Source: Pyxidicoccus trucidator
GTDB taxonomy: Bacteria > Myxococcota > Myxococcia > Myxococcales > Myxococcaceae
DNA: 64,000 nt
NCBI RefSeq assembly: GCF_010894435.1
Contig: NZ_JAAIXZ010000005.1
Coordinates: 557,558-621,557 of the forward strand
Direction of reading: 5' to 3'
The first letter of the stretch is position 1; each line of letters begins with the position of its first letter. The translations under genes and the position numbers were made by a program. Of this stretch, positions 16,101 to 25,078 are shown in pieces. The notes under the pieces were generated by a model. It saw only the letters and a list, made by a program, of their open reading frames with translations, made no database searches and was not told the origin of the DNA.

Positions 16101-19100
16101 GGAGGAGCTGGTCTCCTCTCGCGAGCGGCTGGAGGCCCGGTCTCAAGCGGCCCTGACCGAAGCTCGGGACGCGCTGGCCACGGAGCGCGAGCAGCGTGAG
16201 CGGGTGGAGGCGGAGCTCACCTCGATGCGGGAGCGCGCCTTTGGCGCGGACGAGGTCGTCACCCGACTCCAGGCTGAGGCAACCTCGGAGCGCGAGGGCC
16301 GTGTCCGGGCGCAGGCTGCGCGTGCGGAGGCTCAGGATGCGCTCGAGACCGAGCGCGAGGAGCGCGCCCGGGTCGATGCGGCGCTCGCGGCGGCGCATGC
16401 GGAGCTCCAGGGAGAGCGCGAGGCCCGGAGCGGGCTGGACGCGGCGCTCACCCTGGCCCGGACCCAGCTGGAGGCGGAGCGCGAGGAGCGCACCCGGCTC
16501 GATGAGGCGCTCGTCAAGGCTCGCGCGGAGCTGGAGGCCGAGCGACAGGGACGCAGCGAAGGCGAAGCGGGTCAGGCGCAGCTGCGCACGAAGCTGGAGG
16601 CCGAGCAGCTCGCTCGCGCCGAGGCGGAGGCCACGCTGGCCGAGGTCCGCGCGCGGCTCGACACCGAGCAGGAGGCTCGCGCGGAGGCTGTTGGCGCACT
16701 GGAGACGCTGCGTGCCGAGAGCGCCGCCCGGGAGCTGGCGCGGCAGGAGCGCCTGGACGCCGCCGAGCGCGTCATGGCCGAGCAGCAGCGCGTCCTGGAA
16801 GAGGAGCGCGCCGCCGCCACGGCTCGGGAGCAGGAGCTGCGGGCCCTGGTGGCGCGGCTGGAGTCGGAGCGTTCCTCGGTGGAGGAGGGTGCGAAGGCCC
16901 GGCACTCGGAGCTGGAGGCCCGGCTCGCGGAGACCCAGGACGCGGAGACTGCTCGTCGTGTCGCGCTGGAGCAGTCCCTCACCGAGATGGAGGCTGCACG
17001 GCGCGCGGCGGAGGCCCTGGTCTCCGAGCGCGACTGGTCCCTCCAGGAGTTGCAGGCGCAGGTGGCCCGGCTCCGGGAGCAGGCAGGGGAGGGTGAGAAC
17101 GAGGTCCGCCGCCTGACGGAGGCCGCCGAGGCTCGCGAGCTGGCGCTGGCCGGGGCTCGCGAGGCCCTGGCGCGGCAGGAAGCGGTGTCGCGCACGAAGC
17201 TGGACTCGCTCGAAGCCGAGGTCGAGGAGGCGCTCATCCGGGTGGAGCGGCAGCAGCGTGCCCTGGACACCCAGAGCGCCGAGCGCGCCCGCGAGCAGGA
17301 AGAGGCCCGCCTCGCCCTGGAGACCGCGCAGCAGGAGTTGATGGCGCTGCGCGCGGAAGCGTCACACATGGGCGCCGCGCGGCAGGAAATCATGCGCCTG
17401 AGCGCGGAGCATCAGCGCGCCATGGCCGCCCTCCACGAGCGGGGCATGCACCTTGCCCGGCTCGATGCGGAGCTGGTGGATGCACGCGAGCGGCTCGCGG
17501 CGCAGCGGGAGAACGCCGAGCTGCTCATGGTGCAGCTCGAGACGGCGCGGCGCTTCGCGGGCAAGGCCACCGCGATGGAGAGCTCGCTGGAGGCCGAGCG
17601 CGCCGCACTGGAGACCTTGAAGTCCGAGCTGGCGCACGCCACCGAGCTGGCGCAGTCCGAGCAGGAGCGCGCGACCTCGCTGGAGGCCCGCCTCGCGGAG
17701 GCCACCGACGGGTTGAGCGCCGCGCGGGCGGAGCTGGACTCGCGCCTGGCGGAGAGCACCGCCGTCGTCGAGTCGCAGCGCGCCGAGCTGGAGGCGCGGA
17801 ACGCGGACCTCTCCCGTTTCGAGGCTCGGCAGGCGGAGCTGGAAGCAGGGCTCGCGGACGCCTCGGCTCGCTTGGAGGCCCAGCGCGTCGAGCTGGAGGC
17901 GCGGCTGGCGGAGCTCTCCGCGCGGCATGAGGCAGAGCGCTCCGAGCTGGAGGCACGGCTCGCGGACGTCACGGCTCAGGCCGAGGCGCAGTGCGCCGAG
18001 TTGAAGGAGCGGCTCGCCGACCTCACAGCCCAGGCCGAGGTGCAGCGCACCGAGCTGGAGGCCCGGCTCGCCGAAGGCTCCGCGCAGTCGGATGCCCAGC
18101 GCTCCGAGCTGTCGGCACGACTCACCGAAGTCACTGCTCACGCCGAAGCGCTGGAGGCCCAACTCACGGAGGCCACCGCCCGCTTCGAGGCGCAGCGCAC
18201 CGAGCTGGAGTCGCGGCTCGCGGAGGTCACCACCCGCGCCGACGCGGACAGGGCCACCGTGGAGCAGCAGCTCGCCGAGGCCACCGCGCGTGCCGAGGCC
18301 GAGAAGTCCGAGCTGGCCTCCCGCCTCGCCGCGCTGGAGTCCTCCGCCTCCGAGAACGCCACCGCCCTCCAGTCCGCGACGGAGCGCCTCAGCCGCGCCG
18401 AGGCCGAGCGCACCAGCGTCGCCTCCGAGCGCGAGCGCCTCCAGTCGGACCTGACGGTCGCCCGCGCGGCCCGCGTCCGCCTCGAAGGCCGCATCGCCGC
18501 CATCGAGACGACGTCCACCGACGCCGTGCGCATCCTCGACACCGAGCGCGTCGAGCGCGAGCGCCTCACCCAGGCCCTGGAAGAAGCCCGCCAGCAGCTC
18601 CAGAAGCGCGAGGGCAGCTCCGCGGACCGCCTCAAGACGCTCCTCACCGAAGTCACCGCCCTCAAGGAGCAGGTGGTCGCCCTGGGCGCGGAGAAGCAGA
18701 CCCTCCTGGAGGACCGCGCCGAGCGTGGCCGCCTGGAGACCCGCGTGCGCGAGCAGCAGGCCCGCCTGGACTCCCTGGACGCCGAGCGCACGGAACTCCT
18801 CAAGGCCGTGGAGGAGCTCAAGTCCTCCGCCCAGCCCGAGGCCGTGCTGGAGATGGCCGCGGAGATGGAGCAGCTCCAGACGGTGGTGGAGGACCTCCAG
18901 AAGAAGCTCGCCGCCCAGGAGACGGAGCTGGGGGCGCTGCGTCGTCAGGCGGCCCGTGCCGGTGCCAACCCCGTCCAGGAAATCTACGAGCGCGCCAACG
19001 CCGAGCTGAACGCGGTGAAGAACGAGCTGTCCCGACGCACCCCGCCCGCGCCCGGGGCGCCCGGGGGCACGGCCGGCCGCCTGCCCACCATTCCCCAGGC

Positions 19101-19179
19101 CAGGCCGGGCCGCACCGCCATGCCCGCGCTCGACCTGCCGCCCCCAACAATTCCGAAGAAGCCGGACGAGCACGAGTGA
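13120..19179 (+). CDS. Giant coiled-coil protein with methyltransferase-like N-terminal domain
   Basis: 2019 aa. Residues ~25-215 look like a Rossmann SAM-methyltransferase fold. They include strand 1 VLEVDAVASTGGESARFL, acidic strand 2 VVSCDAD, and a strand 4 region with the pattern 'sFDVVLVADL' followed by a helix and LVTKQGYLLGGLRN. The glycine-rich loop (VDAVASTGG) departs from the usual GxGxG, so catalysis is doubtful. Residues ~225-1950 are an almost uninterrupted heptad-rich coiled coil (runs such as EARLRGEVETL, TELEARLAE) with many near-repeats. The final ~60 residues are Pro/Gly-rich. Such head-plus-rod proteins in myxobacteria (for example AglZ and FrzS, which have receiver-type heads) act as polar or gliding scaffolds; by analogy this may be cytoskeletal or localised. 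dapF starts 24 nt after its stop. An alternative ATG lies at 13141. Confidence 0.85.
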   Translation: MHHTFRRMGPSELLPRYIFAESLFARRRVLEVDAVASTGGESARFLVERGARAVVSCDADVTAVEAAQKAHGGPALRFRANVYDDFESGSFDVVLVADLAPYVKAPELLAELARLVTKQGYLLGGLRNVAGLALPQLLEPEEGVPPTYGLLLDALSVHFPHVAVATQSPVLGYQLAFENGEGLQVDGTLVNGSEAAYFLVVAGQEPSRVVDPTWVQLPPEPLAFTRGKLDEVVARAKSWEDRSARLKESLTKLRAELTDREAEAASLRPALEVARDSVARLTAQLELARGTQESQRERDDLSGKLRRRELELQVAQERLADADRRLAAQRLEVEAAQRAQADAGVQVLAAQEALRLERARREETVASLDEARERLTQAYAQVREVQDELSTLRIDREKDRLAAERAVELSEDRRKAAEAARERELRIAEQYSAALAAVEHLKAEATRAEELSRDSGTAVAVKEAELARVARELVDAKQRTASAEGARKDAEARLEALQSEGRGLETELTASREAEARLRGEVETLTRGEAAARATAAQLEESLHEASQRLTALEAERARTEERLGQALETERAELRERLASQEQALEEARARAEALAGKVRDETAARADSEAQRLELEEERQALVRRVVELEAEASARARTQREEMELALQAARTELEARTSQVRGELDEERQARVSVEEALRLAREQLEDAARRLSEAESTLARTRESLDAEVLRRTELESALAEARATLESEREGREQSGSALEALRSKLDAEHAQRGGAEKALAETRAGLDEARLALAEAREALATEQERRARWEAALADAQAQLQEEGQRRAQAEAALQAEGAQRTRAEAALEEAQARLQEEAQRNTQAESALAETQARLLEEARQRALAEASAAEVQARLQQEAQQRVQLGAASAEVEVRLEQEARQRAQAEASAVEVQARLQQEAQLRTQAEAAAAELEAQHAQAEAALSEARTRLEAEAQQRSRLESALVDEEAQRARAEASLVEAREELVSSRERLEARSQAALTEARDALATEREQRERVEAELTSMRERAFGADEVVTRLQAEATSEREGRVRAQAARAEAQDALETEREERARVDAALAAAHAELQGEREARSGLDAALTLARTQLEAEREERTRLDEALVKARAELEAERQGRSEGEAGQAQLRTKLEAEQLARAEAEATLAEVRARLDTEQEARAEAVGALETLRAESAARELARQERLDAAERVMAEQQRVLEEERAAATAREQELRALVARLESERSSVEEGAKARHSELEARLAETQDAETARRVALEQSLTEMEAARRAAEALVSERDWSLQELQAQVARLREQAGEGENEVRRLTEAAEARELALAGAREALARQEAVSRTKLDSLEAEVEEALIRVERQQRALDTQSAERAREQEEARLALETAQQELMALRAEASHMGAARQEIMRLSAEHQRAMAALHERGMHLARLDAELVDARERLAAQRENAELLMVQLETARRFAGKATAMESSLEAERAALETLKSELAHATELAQSEQERATSLEARLAEATDGLSAARAELDSRLAESTAVVESQRAELEARNADLSRFEARQAELEAGLADASARLEAQRVELEARLAELSARHEAERSELEARLADVTAQAEAQCAELKERLADLTAQAEVQRTELEARLAEGSAQSDAQRSELSARLTEVTAHAEALEAQLTEATARFEAQRTELESRLAEVTTRADADRATVEQQLAEATARAEAEKSELASRLAALESSASENATALQSATERLSRAEAERTSVASERERLQSDLTVARAARVRLEGRIAAIETTSTDAVRILDTERVERERLTQALEEARQQLQKREGSSADRLKTLLTEVTALKEQVVALGAEKQTLLEDRAERGRLETRVREQQARLDSLDAERTELLKAVEELKSSAQPEAVLEMAAEMEQLQTVVEDLQKKLAAQETELGALRRQAARAGANPVQEIYERANAELNAVKNELSRRTPPAPGAPGGTAGRLPTIPQARPGRTAMPALDLPPPTIPKKPDEHE

Positions 19180-19203
19180 CGGCTCGCGGCTAGGATTGCG
19201 CCC

Positions 19204-20055
19204 GTGGACGCTCGCGAGCGCATCTTCAAGTATCAGGGGCTGGGCAACGACTTCGTCATCCTGGACCGTCGTCGCACCGGCGTGGACATCGACGCCGACA
19301 CGTCGCGGTGGATGTGCGACCGTCGCCTGGGCATCGGCGCGGACGGCGTGCTCGCCCTCCTGCCCTCGCAGCACGGCGTGGCCCGCATGGTGGTGCACAA
19401 CGCCGACGGCAGCATCGCGGAGATGTGCGGCAACGGCCTGCGCTGCGCGGTGAAGTACCTGGTGGACTACTCCGACGACAGCCCCGGCCGCCTCGACGTG
19501 GAGACGGGGGCGGGCGTGCTCTCCTGCATCCCCGGCTATGGCGACGGCGGCGTCATCGGCGTGGACATCTCCATGGGCCCCGCGCGCCTGGTCGCTCCCA
19601 ACCTGCCCTCGGGCACCATCGGCAAGCCCTTCCTCGACCTGCCCCTGCCCGGCCACCCCGAGCTGCGCGGCTGGGCGGTGAGCATGGGCAATCCGCACCT
19701 CGTCCTCCTGGACCAGCCGCTGGAGGCCGCGCCCCGCCTGGGCCCCGAACTGGAGCGCCACCCGTCTTTCCCCGACCGCACCAACGTGGAGTTCGTCCGT
19801 GTGGAATCGGATGGCCTCACGGTAGTGGTCTGGGAGCGCGGGTGTGGGCTGACACAGGCCTGCGGCACCGGCGCGTGCGCGTCCGCGGTGGCGGCGGTGC
19901 TGGCGAAGCGGCTTCCCCAGGATGCCTGGCTGAGAGTCACGCTGCCGGGCGGAGACCTGCGCATCCGCGTGCCCGGCGACCTGTCCGACATCCGCCTCCG
20001 TGGTCCCGTGGCCTTCGTCTTCGAGGGCGTTGTCGCGCTTCCCTCGCCTCGGTAA
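19204..20055 (+). CDS. dapF: Diaminopimelate epimerase
   Basis: Interconverts LL- and meso-diaminopimelate for lysine and peptidoglycan synthesis in the cytosol. 283 aa, normal length. Both catalytic cysteines are in their motifs: NADGSIAEMCGNGLRC and GLTQACGTGACAS. The N-terminal KYQGLGNDFVILD and the GNPHLVL motif are also characteristic. The GTG start has AGGAT 7 nt upstream. It lies 24 nt after the giant coiled-coil gene and 43 bp before the next signalling gene, probably in one transcript. Confidence 0.97.
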   Translation: MDARERIFKYQGLGNDFVILDRRRTGVDIDADTSRWMCDRRLGIGADGVLALLPSQHGVARMVVHNADGSIAEMCGNGLRCAVKYLVDYSDDSPGRLDVETGAGVLSCIPGYGDGGVIGVDISMGPARLVAPNLPSGTIGKPFLDLPLPGHPELRGWAVSMGNPHLVLLDQPLEAAPRLGPELERHPSFPDRTNVEFVRVESDGLTVVVWERGCGLTQACGTGACASAVAAVLAKRLPQDAWLRVTLPGGDLRIRVPGDLSDIRLRGPVAFVFEGVVALPSPR

Positions 20056-20098
20056 CCTCTCGCGTTCCTCCCCCCTCGCCCCCAGGTCAGAACGCGCC

Positions 20099-21949
20099 GT
20101 GGCCGGACCCATCCTCGTTGTCGACGACGACCAGTTCTTCCGGCAAATCGCCAGCGACATGCTCACGCGCAACGGGCACCGCGTGGTGGCCGTGGAGAAC
20201 GCCACGGAGGCGCTCGCGGAAGCGGCCCGCACGGCCTTCGACCTCGTCATCACCGACGTGGTGATGCCCGGCGTGGATGGCTTCGCGCTCACCGCGCGCC
20301 TGCGCGAGAGGGACCCGGACCAGGAGGTCATCCTCGTCAGCCAGCGCATGGACGTGCGGGGCTCGGAGATGGCGCTGCGCTCGGGCGCGGCGGACTGCCT
20401 GACGAAGCCGGTGGACGAGCACGACATGCTGCTGGCGGTGGACCGCGCCCTGGAGCGCGCCAACCTCCGCCGCGAGCGCACGCAGCTCCGCGACGAGAAC
20501 GTGGAGTTCGCCCGCTTCCACAACCTGCAGCAGCGCTGCCTGGAGCTGCTGTCCCATCCGGACCTGGAGTGGCTCCAGGAGCGCATCATCGCGGAGCTGG
20601 GCGCCGTCTGTGACGCGCAGAGCGCCGCGCTGTGGGTGATGGACGACCGGGGCGACCTGGTGCTGCGCGCGTACCGCGGCCTGCTCGACAAGCAGTTCCT
20701 CGCCGAGAAGATGAACCCGGAGGGGCCGCTCGCCGGCCGCCTGCGCGAGGCCCAGCCCTGGCTCGCTCGCGATGAGCGCTCGGCGGTGATGTACGTGCCG
20801 CTGCTGGCCTCGGGGGAAATCGTCGGTCTGGCGCAGCTGTCGGACCCGCTGGCGGGGGACTTCCGGTCCGAGCACTCGCGGGACGCCAAGGTGCTCGCGG
20901 ACTTCGCCGCGGTGGGCGTGAAGAACGGCCGGCGGATGCTCGCGCTCCAGCGGCTGGGCCTGAGAGACCGCGAGACGGCGGCGTACAACCTCAGCTACTT
21001 CACCGACTACGCGTCCAAGGAAATCTACAAGGCGCGCCGCTACGGGCGGACGTTCTCGCTGCTGACCTTCTCCATCGACAACCTGCCGCTGGTGCGCGTG
21101 CGACAGGGGGCGGCGGACGCGAAGAAGGCGGTGCGCGGCATCATCCGGGCGCTCAGCAAAATCATCCGCGACTCGGACGTCATCGCGAAGGCGAGCGACC
21201 AGGAGTTCTACCTGCTGCTGCCGGAGACGGACTTCTTCGGCGCGCTGATGTTCGTGCGCCGCGCGGTGGCGGCGGTGCGCGACGAGCCCGAGGTGCAGGA
21301 CGTGGAGCAGCGCCTGCCGCTGGCGCTGGTGGGCGGGGCCAGCACCTTCCCCAAGGACGGTGAGGACTTCGACGAGCTGGTCCACCGCTGCCGCCGCCGC
21401 ATGGACGAGCGGCGCGCGTCCCTCCAGCGCCGGTTGATGCTGGACGGGCTGCCCTTCTGGGACGAGGTGGACCTGCTCCTGGGCACGCCGACGAGCCCCA
21501 AGCTGCCGGTGGACGAGCGCTCCGAGCCCAGCCGCCGGGGCAAGGTCTCCGACGTGCTCTTCGACGAGCTCCAGGCGGAGATTGCCCGCGAGCTGATGAG
21601 AGACCCGGGCTCGCGCGGCATCCTCTACGTGGGCGGGCCGGAGATTCGCACGGACCTGCCCATCGCCGCGGGGCTGGAGTCGGCGCCGCCGGACATGGCG
21701 TCGCGCATCTACCTGCTGGGCCGCCGCGTGGACCTGGAGTCCCACCCCGCGCTGACGCCCGTGTTCCTGGAGGGCGACGACCGCGTCACGCGGCACGAGT
21801 TCATCCTCTGGCTCTCCGAGAACGCCGCGTATGCGCTCATCCAGCGGCGCGGGCTCGGGGCGACGTGGGGCTTCCACACCTCGGACACCGCGGTGGTGGA
21901 CGGGCTCATCTCCAAGCTGCAGGCCGAGTACGACCTGCAGCCCTACTGA
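20099..21949 (+). CDS. Response regulator with GAF and degenerate GGDEF-like domain
   Basis: 616 aa from the GTG at 20099; the ORF is open further upstream, but that part overlaps dapF. Residues ~3-120 are a receiver domain with acidic DDD pocket (VVDDDQ), phospho-acceptor Asp (LVITDVVMPGVDGF) and Lys (CLTKPVD). Residues ~150-290 look like a GAF domain (WLQERIIAELGAVCDAQSAAL). Residues ~310-460 have the shape of a GGDEF domain (RRYGRTFSLLTFSIDNL, SDVIAKASDQEFYLLLPET, GGASTFPKDGEDFDELVHR), but the GGDEF/GGEEF signature is replaced by KASDQEF. It is therefore unlikely to be a diguanylate cyclase. The C-terminal ~150 residues are unassigned. The next gene begins 20 nt downstream. Confidence 0.85.
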   Translation: MAGPILVVDDDQFFRQIASDMLTRNGHRVVAVENATEALAEAARTAFDLVITDVVMPGVDGFALTARLRERDPDQEVILVSQRMDVRGSEMALRSGAADCLTKPVDEHDMLLAVDRALERANLRRERTQLRDENVEFARFHNLQQRCLELLSHPDLEWLQERIIAELGAVCDAQSAALWVMDDRGDLVLRAYRGLLDKQFLAEKMNPEGPLAGRLREAQPWLARDERSAVMYVPLLASGEIVGLAQLSDPLAGDFRSEHSRDAKVLADFAAVGVKNGRRMLALQRLGLRDRETAAYNLSYFTDYASKEIYKARRYGRTFSLLTFSIDNLPLVRVRQGAADAKKAVRGIIRALSKIIRDSDVIAKASDQEFYLLLPETDFFGALMFVRRAVAAVRDEPEVQDVEQRLPLALVGGASTFPKDGEDFDELVHRCRRRMDERRASLQRRLMLDGLPFWDEVDLLLGTPTSPKLPVDERSEPSRRGKVSDVLFDELQAEIARELMRDPGSRGILYVGGPEIRTDLPIAAGLESAPPDMASRIYLLGRRVDLESHPALTPVFLEGDDRVTRHEFILWLSENAAYALIQRRGLGATWGFHTSDTAVVDGLISKLQAEYDLQPY

Positions 21950-21969
21950 GTCGATTCGGAGCACCTACC

Positions 21970-23469
21970 GTGGCCCAGGTCCGGAAGATCCTCATCGCCG
22001 ACCCCGACCTCGAGTCCGTGCGTTCGCTATCGCGCGCGCTGCGCACCAAGGGCTACCAGGTGCACTACGCGCCGGATGGCTCGCGCGCGCTGGAGGTGGC
22101 CGTGCTGCGCCACCCGGACCTCACGCTGTTCGACGAGGGCTGCCGGCTGCTGGACGCGCGCACGTTCATCCAGATTCTGCGCACCAACCCGCGCACCGAG
22201 GACATCCCGGTGGTGCTGACCACCTCGAGCTTCGACTCGGACCGGCAGCGCGGCCTGCGGGACGGCTACCTGCGCAAGCCCTTCAACCTGGACGAGGTGC
22301 TCAGCCGCATCGAGCACATCTTCCGGCGCAGCGAGGCGGCCAAGGACCTCAAGAGCGAGCAGCAGGAAATCGAAGGCTCGCTCAGCCAGCTCAGCATTCC
22401 AGACCTGATGCAGCTGCTGGGCATGAACAAGCGCAGCGGCCGGCTCGCGCTGGAGCGCGGCAATGACCGGGGAGAAATCACCGTCGTCGACGGCCGCCCG
22501 GCGAACGCGAAGCTGGGGCGCGTGGAAGGGGAGAAGGCGCTGTTCCGCCTGCTGGCGTGGGCGGATGGCACCTTCACCTTCACGCCGGGGACGAACTCGG
22601 TGCGGCCCCGCATCAACCGGGGCATGGACGACGCGCTGCTGGAGGGCATGCGGCAGTCGGACGAGGTGACGCGGCTGATGCCCGGCCTCCCTCCGCGCCA
22701 CACGCGGCTGATGCTGGCGCCGGACGTGGACCTGTCCCAGGACCAGCACCCGGTGACGGCGCAGGTGGTGGACCTGCTGCGCCAGCCTCGCGCGCTGGGC
22801 GAGGTGCTGGACCTGGCGCCGGCCACGGACCTGGAAGTGCTGAGCGTGCTGTCCGCGCTGATGCAGCGGGGCGTGGCCCGGGCGGCGGAGGCGGACGGGA
22901 CGGAGACGAGCAGCAGCGAGCTGCTGGGCGCGGCGGAGGTCCACGCGCTGCGCGGGCGGATTCTCCGGACGCGGGCTCCGGCGAAGGTGGCCACCGCGAA
23001 GGTCTTCGTCTGCGGCAGCGGCGCGGCGGCGGCGCGTCGGGTGCTGGCGCGGCTGCCCGGCATGGAGGCGCTGTCCGCCGAGCCCACCGCGGTGAAGAGC
23101 GGCTTCGGCACGCTGGGCCGGCTGGTGCTGAGCGAGGTGCTGCGCCTGGACTTCTGCGTGCTGCCCCCGGCGGAGGCGGCCCGTCCCCTGTGGCGCCCGT
23201 TCACCGCGGGCTGCGTGGGGGCGCTGCTGCTGGACGTGTCCGAGCCCGCCGTGCGGCTCGCGCACTACCTGGCGTGGGAGGTGCGCATGCCGGTGGTGGT
23301 GGTGGGCGCGGAAGTCCCGGCGCCGCTGCAGGGGGCGCCCGCGGGCGCGTCGGGCGTGAATGACGACCTGTCCGAGGCGCTGCGTGCGCTGCTCGTCCAG
23401 GCGCTCAACCCCGCGCCCACGCTGCCCGGGGTGACGCAGGCCCAGCGGCTCACCGCCTCGGCGGTGTAG
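21970..23469 (+). CDS. Receiver-DUF4388 (PATAN) protein with GTPase-like C-terminal domain
   Basis: 499 aa from the GTG at 21970. Residues ~5-125 form a receiver (ILIADPDLESVRSLSRAL; acceptor region LTLFDEGCR; YLRKPFN Lys). A DUF4388/PATAN segment at ~140-240 follows (GSLSQLSIPDLMQLLGMNKRSG, ALFRLLAWADGTFTF). Residues ~340-480 read like a small Ras/MglA-type GTPase that has lost its P-loop. They start KVFVCGSGAAAARRVL where GxxxxGKS/T is expected, then FGTLGRLVLSEVLRLDFCVLP and GALLLDVSEP. The GTPase resemblance is inference from fold-like pattern. It is probably co-transcribed with the preceding response regulator. It ends 6 nt from the convergent gene's stop. Confidence 0.82.
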   Translation: MAQVRKILIADPDLESVRSLSRALRTKGYQVHYAPDGSRALEVAVLRHPDLTLFDEGCRLLDARTFIQILRTNPRTEDIPVVLTTSSFDSDRQRGLRDGYLRKPFNLDEVLSRIEHIFRRSEAAKDLKSEQQEIEGSLSQLSIPDLMQLLGMNKRSGRLALERGNDRGEITVVDGRPANAKLGRVEGEKALFRLLAWADGTFTFTPGTNSVRPRINRGMDDALLEGMRQSDEVTRLMPGLPPRHTRLMLAPDVDLSQDQHPVTAQVVDLLRQPRALGEVLDLAPATDLEVLSVLSALMQRGVARAAEADGTETSSSELLGAAEVHALRGRILRTRAPAKVATAKVFVCGSGAAAARRVLARLPGMEALSAEPTAVKSGFGTLGRLVLSEVLRLDFCVLPPAEAARPLWRPFTAGCVGALLLDVSEPAVRLAHYLAWEVRMPVVVVGAEVPAPLQGAPAGASGVNDDLSEALRALLVQALNPAPTLPGVTQAQRLTASAV

Positions 23470-23475
23470 CCGCGC

Positions 23476-23850
23476 CTACCAGTACCGGCGCGGAGGCGGA
23501 GCGGGAGGAGGCGGCGCCGCGGGCAGGGGCTCGAGCATGCCGAGCTTCAGCAGGCGATCGACGGCCGACTTGACCTCCTTGGCGGTGGTGCCACAGGCCT
23601 CCAGGCTGCGCGTCGCCTCGGCCACCGTCTTCTCGCCCGCAACGAACTCCACGAGGAAGAGGCCGTCGTCGGCCGCGAGGCCGAGGGACGTGCCCCACGT
23701 GGCGCGGGCCGCGTCGAACTGCGCACGCCCGGTGCCGCTCTTGGCCGCTTCAATCATGGCCGCGTACGACGTCGCGGCTTCAGTGCCCTTCGGCGACAGG
23801 CGGAACTTCTGCGCACGCCCGAACCGGACCTTCTCTGACTCGTCACTCAT
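23476..23850 (-). CDS. Small hypothetical protein coupled to desaturase
   Basis: 124 aa beginning MSDESEKVRFGRAQKFRLSP. The second half (FLVEFVAGEKTVAEATRSLEACG followed by EVKSAVDRLLKLGMLEPLP) has the pattern of a winged-helix/PqqD-like module ('G.kTvaea...l ... v...l..L...gmLe'). The tail is Pro-rich. The ATG overlaps the desaturase stop as ATGA, so the genes are translationally coupled. No function is assigned. Confidence 0.75.
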   Translation of the reverse strand: MSDESEKVRFGRAQKFRLSPKGTEAATSYAAMIEAAKSGTGRAQFDAARATWGTSLGLAADDGLFLVEFVAGEKTVAEATRSLEACGTTAKEVKSAVDRLLKLGMLEPLPAAPPPPAPPPRRYW

Positions 23851-24938
23851 ACCGCACCCTCGATGACAGGCTGCCCCATCCGCTTGAGCCAGCGCACATG
23901 GCTCTTCAATGCCGCTCCCACGCTCGTGTTCGCCCGGTAGTTCACGCCGTGCTCCCGGCACGTGTCCTCGACGATGCGTGAGAGTGCCGGGTAGTGCAGG
24001 TGGCACACCCGGGGGAAGAGGTGGTGTACCACCTGGAAGTTGAGCCCGCCGAGATACCAGCTCACCAGCGGGTTGCCCCGCGCGAAATCGACCGTCGACT
24101 GGACCTGATGCGCCGCCCAGTCGTGCTGGAACGTGGGGCTGTTCGCCGGCACCTGCGTGAAGGTGGCCTCCTCCACGCAGTGTGCGAGCTGGAACACCGT
24201 CGCCAGCGTCAGGCCCAGCACGAAGGCGGTGAGCGCGTACGCGAGCGCCACCTGCCAGACGGGGTGGAAGTACAGCGGCACCGCGAGCGTCCAGCCGTAG
24301 AACACGGCCTTCCCCGCGATGATGCCGACGAGCTTCCGCCCCGACGGACGCGGCATCTTCTGCTGGCCGATGCGCCCGGTGGCGAGGTCCTTGAAGTCGT
24401 CGATGAAGTGCCACTTTATCGAGAGCAGCCCGTAGAGCACCCAGATGTACAGGTGCTGGAAGCGGTGGGCCGCATGCCGCTGCTGACCGGGAGCAATCCG
24501 GCACAGGGGCTGGATGTCGATGTCCTCATCCAGGCCGACCACGTTGGTGTGGCTGTGATGGAAGATGTTGTGCTTCCAGTTCCACACGTAGGAAGAGCCG
24601 CCGATGGCGTCCAGCGTCCACCCGATCACGCGGTTGACGCCTCGCCGGCTCGAGTAGCTGCCGTGGTTGGCGTCGTGCTGGACGCTGAAGCCGATGCCGG
24701 CGATGGCCAGGCCGAGCGAGACGCAGCCCGCCATGGTGCCCCACACGCCCGACGAGCCGAAGACGACCCAGGCGTAGGAGGCTGCGAACCAGGCGAGGAT
24801 GATGGCCGTCTTGGCGTACATGCCGGGGAGGTCCCGAGGGGAGCGCCCGCTTGCTCCCAGGTACTGCTCCACCCGGGCCTTGAGGTCCTGATGAAAGGGC
24901 CCGGACTCCAGGAACTTCGCCTTCGTCGCTTGCGACAA
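23847..24938 (-). CDS. Membrane fatty acid (acyl-lipid/acyl-CoA) desaturase
   Basis: 363-aa integral membrane di-iron desaturase that introduces double bonds into membrane acyl chains. All three histidine boxes are present: HDANH, HNIFHHSHTN and the C-terminal QVVHHLFPR, where the initial Gln is typical of front-end (delta-5/delta-6-like) desaturases. Several hydrophobic helices lie at ~45-85 and ~205-255. There is no fused cytochrome b5 domain, so an external electron donor is needed. Regioselectivity cannot be read from the sequence. Confidence 0.93.
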   Translation of the reverse strand: MSQATKAKFLESGPFHQDLKARVEQYLGASGRSPRDLPGMYAKTAIILAWFAASYAWVVFGSSGVWGTMAGCVSLGLAIAGIGFSVQHDANHGSYSSRRGVNRVIGWTLDAIGGSSYVWNWKHNIFHHSHTNVVGLDEDIDIQPLCRIAPGQQRHAAHRFQHLYIWVLYGLLSIKWHFIDDFKDLATGRIGQQKMPRPSGRKLVGIIAGKAVFYGWTLAVPLYFHPVWQVALAYALTAFVLGLTLATVFQLAHCVEEATFTQVPANSPTFQHDWAAHQVQSTVDFARGNPLVSWYLGGLNFQVVHHLFPRVCHLHYPALSRIVEDTCREHGVNYRANTSVGAALKSHVRWLKRMGQPVIEGAV

Positions 24939-25078
24939 CGTTCACCCGCTCTCACGCCACCGACGCCACCACCGCTGGAGCTGGAGGACGCGCTGGGGAA
25001 ATCCCATCGCGACGCTCCTCTGCCTGGTGCCGAGGTCCTTCGTAACACATCGAGCGGCGCGGCTGTTCCGACCCGTGC

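Noticed and set aside
21760..21949. GGDEF diguanylate cyclase assignment for the receiver-GAF protein
   Set aside because: The catalytic signature is KASDQEF where GGDEF would be expected, so only a GGDEF-like fold is claimed.
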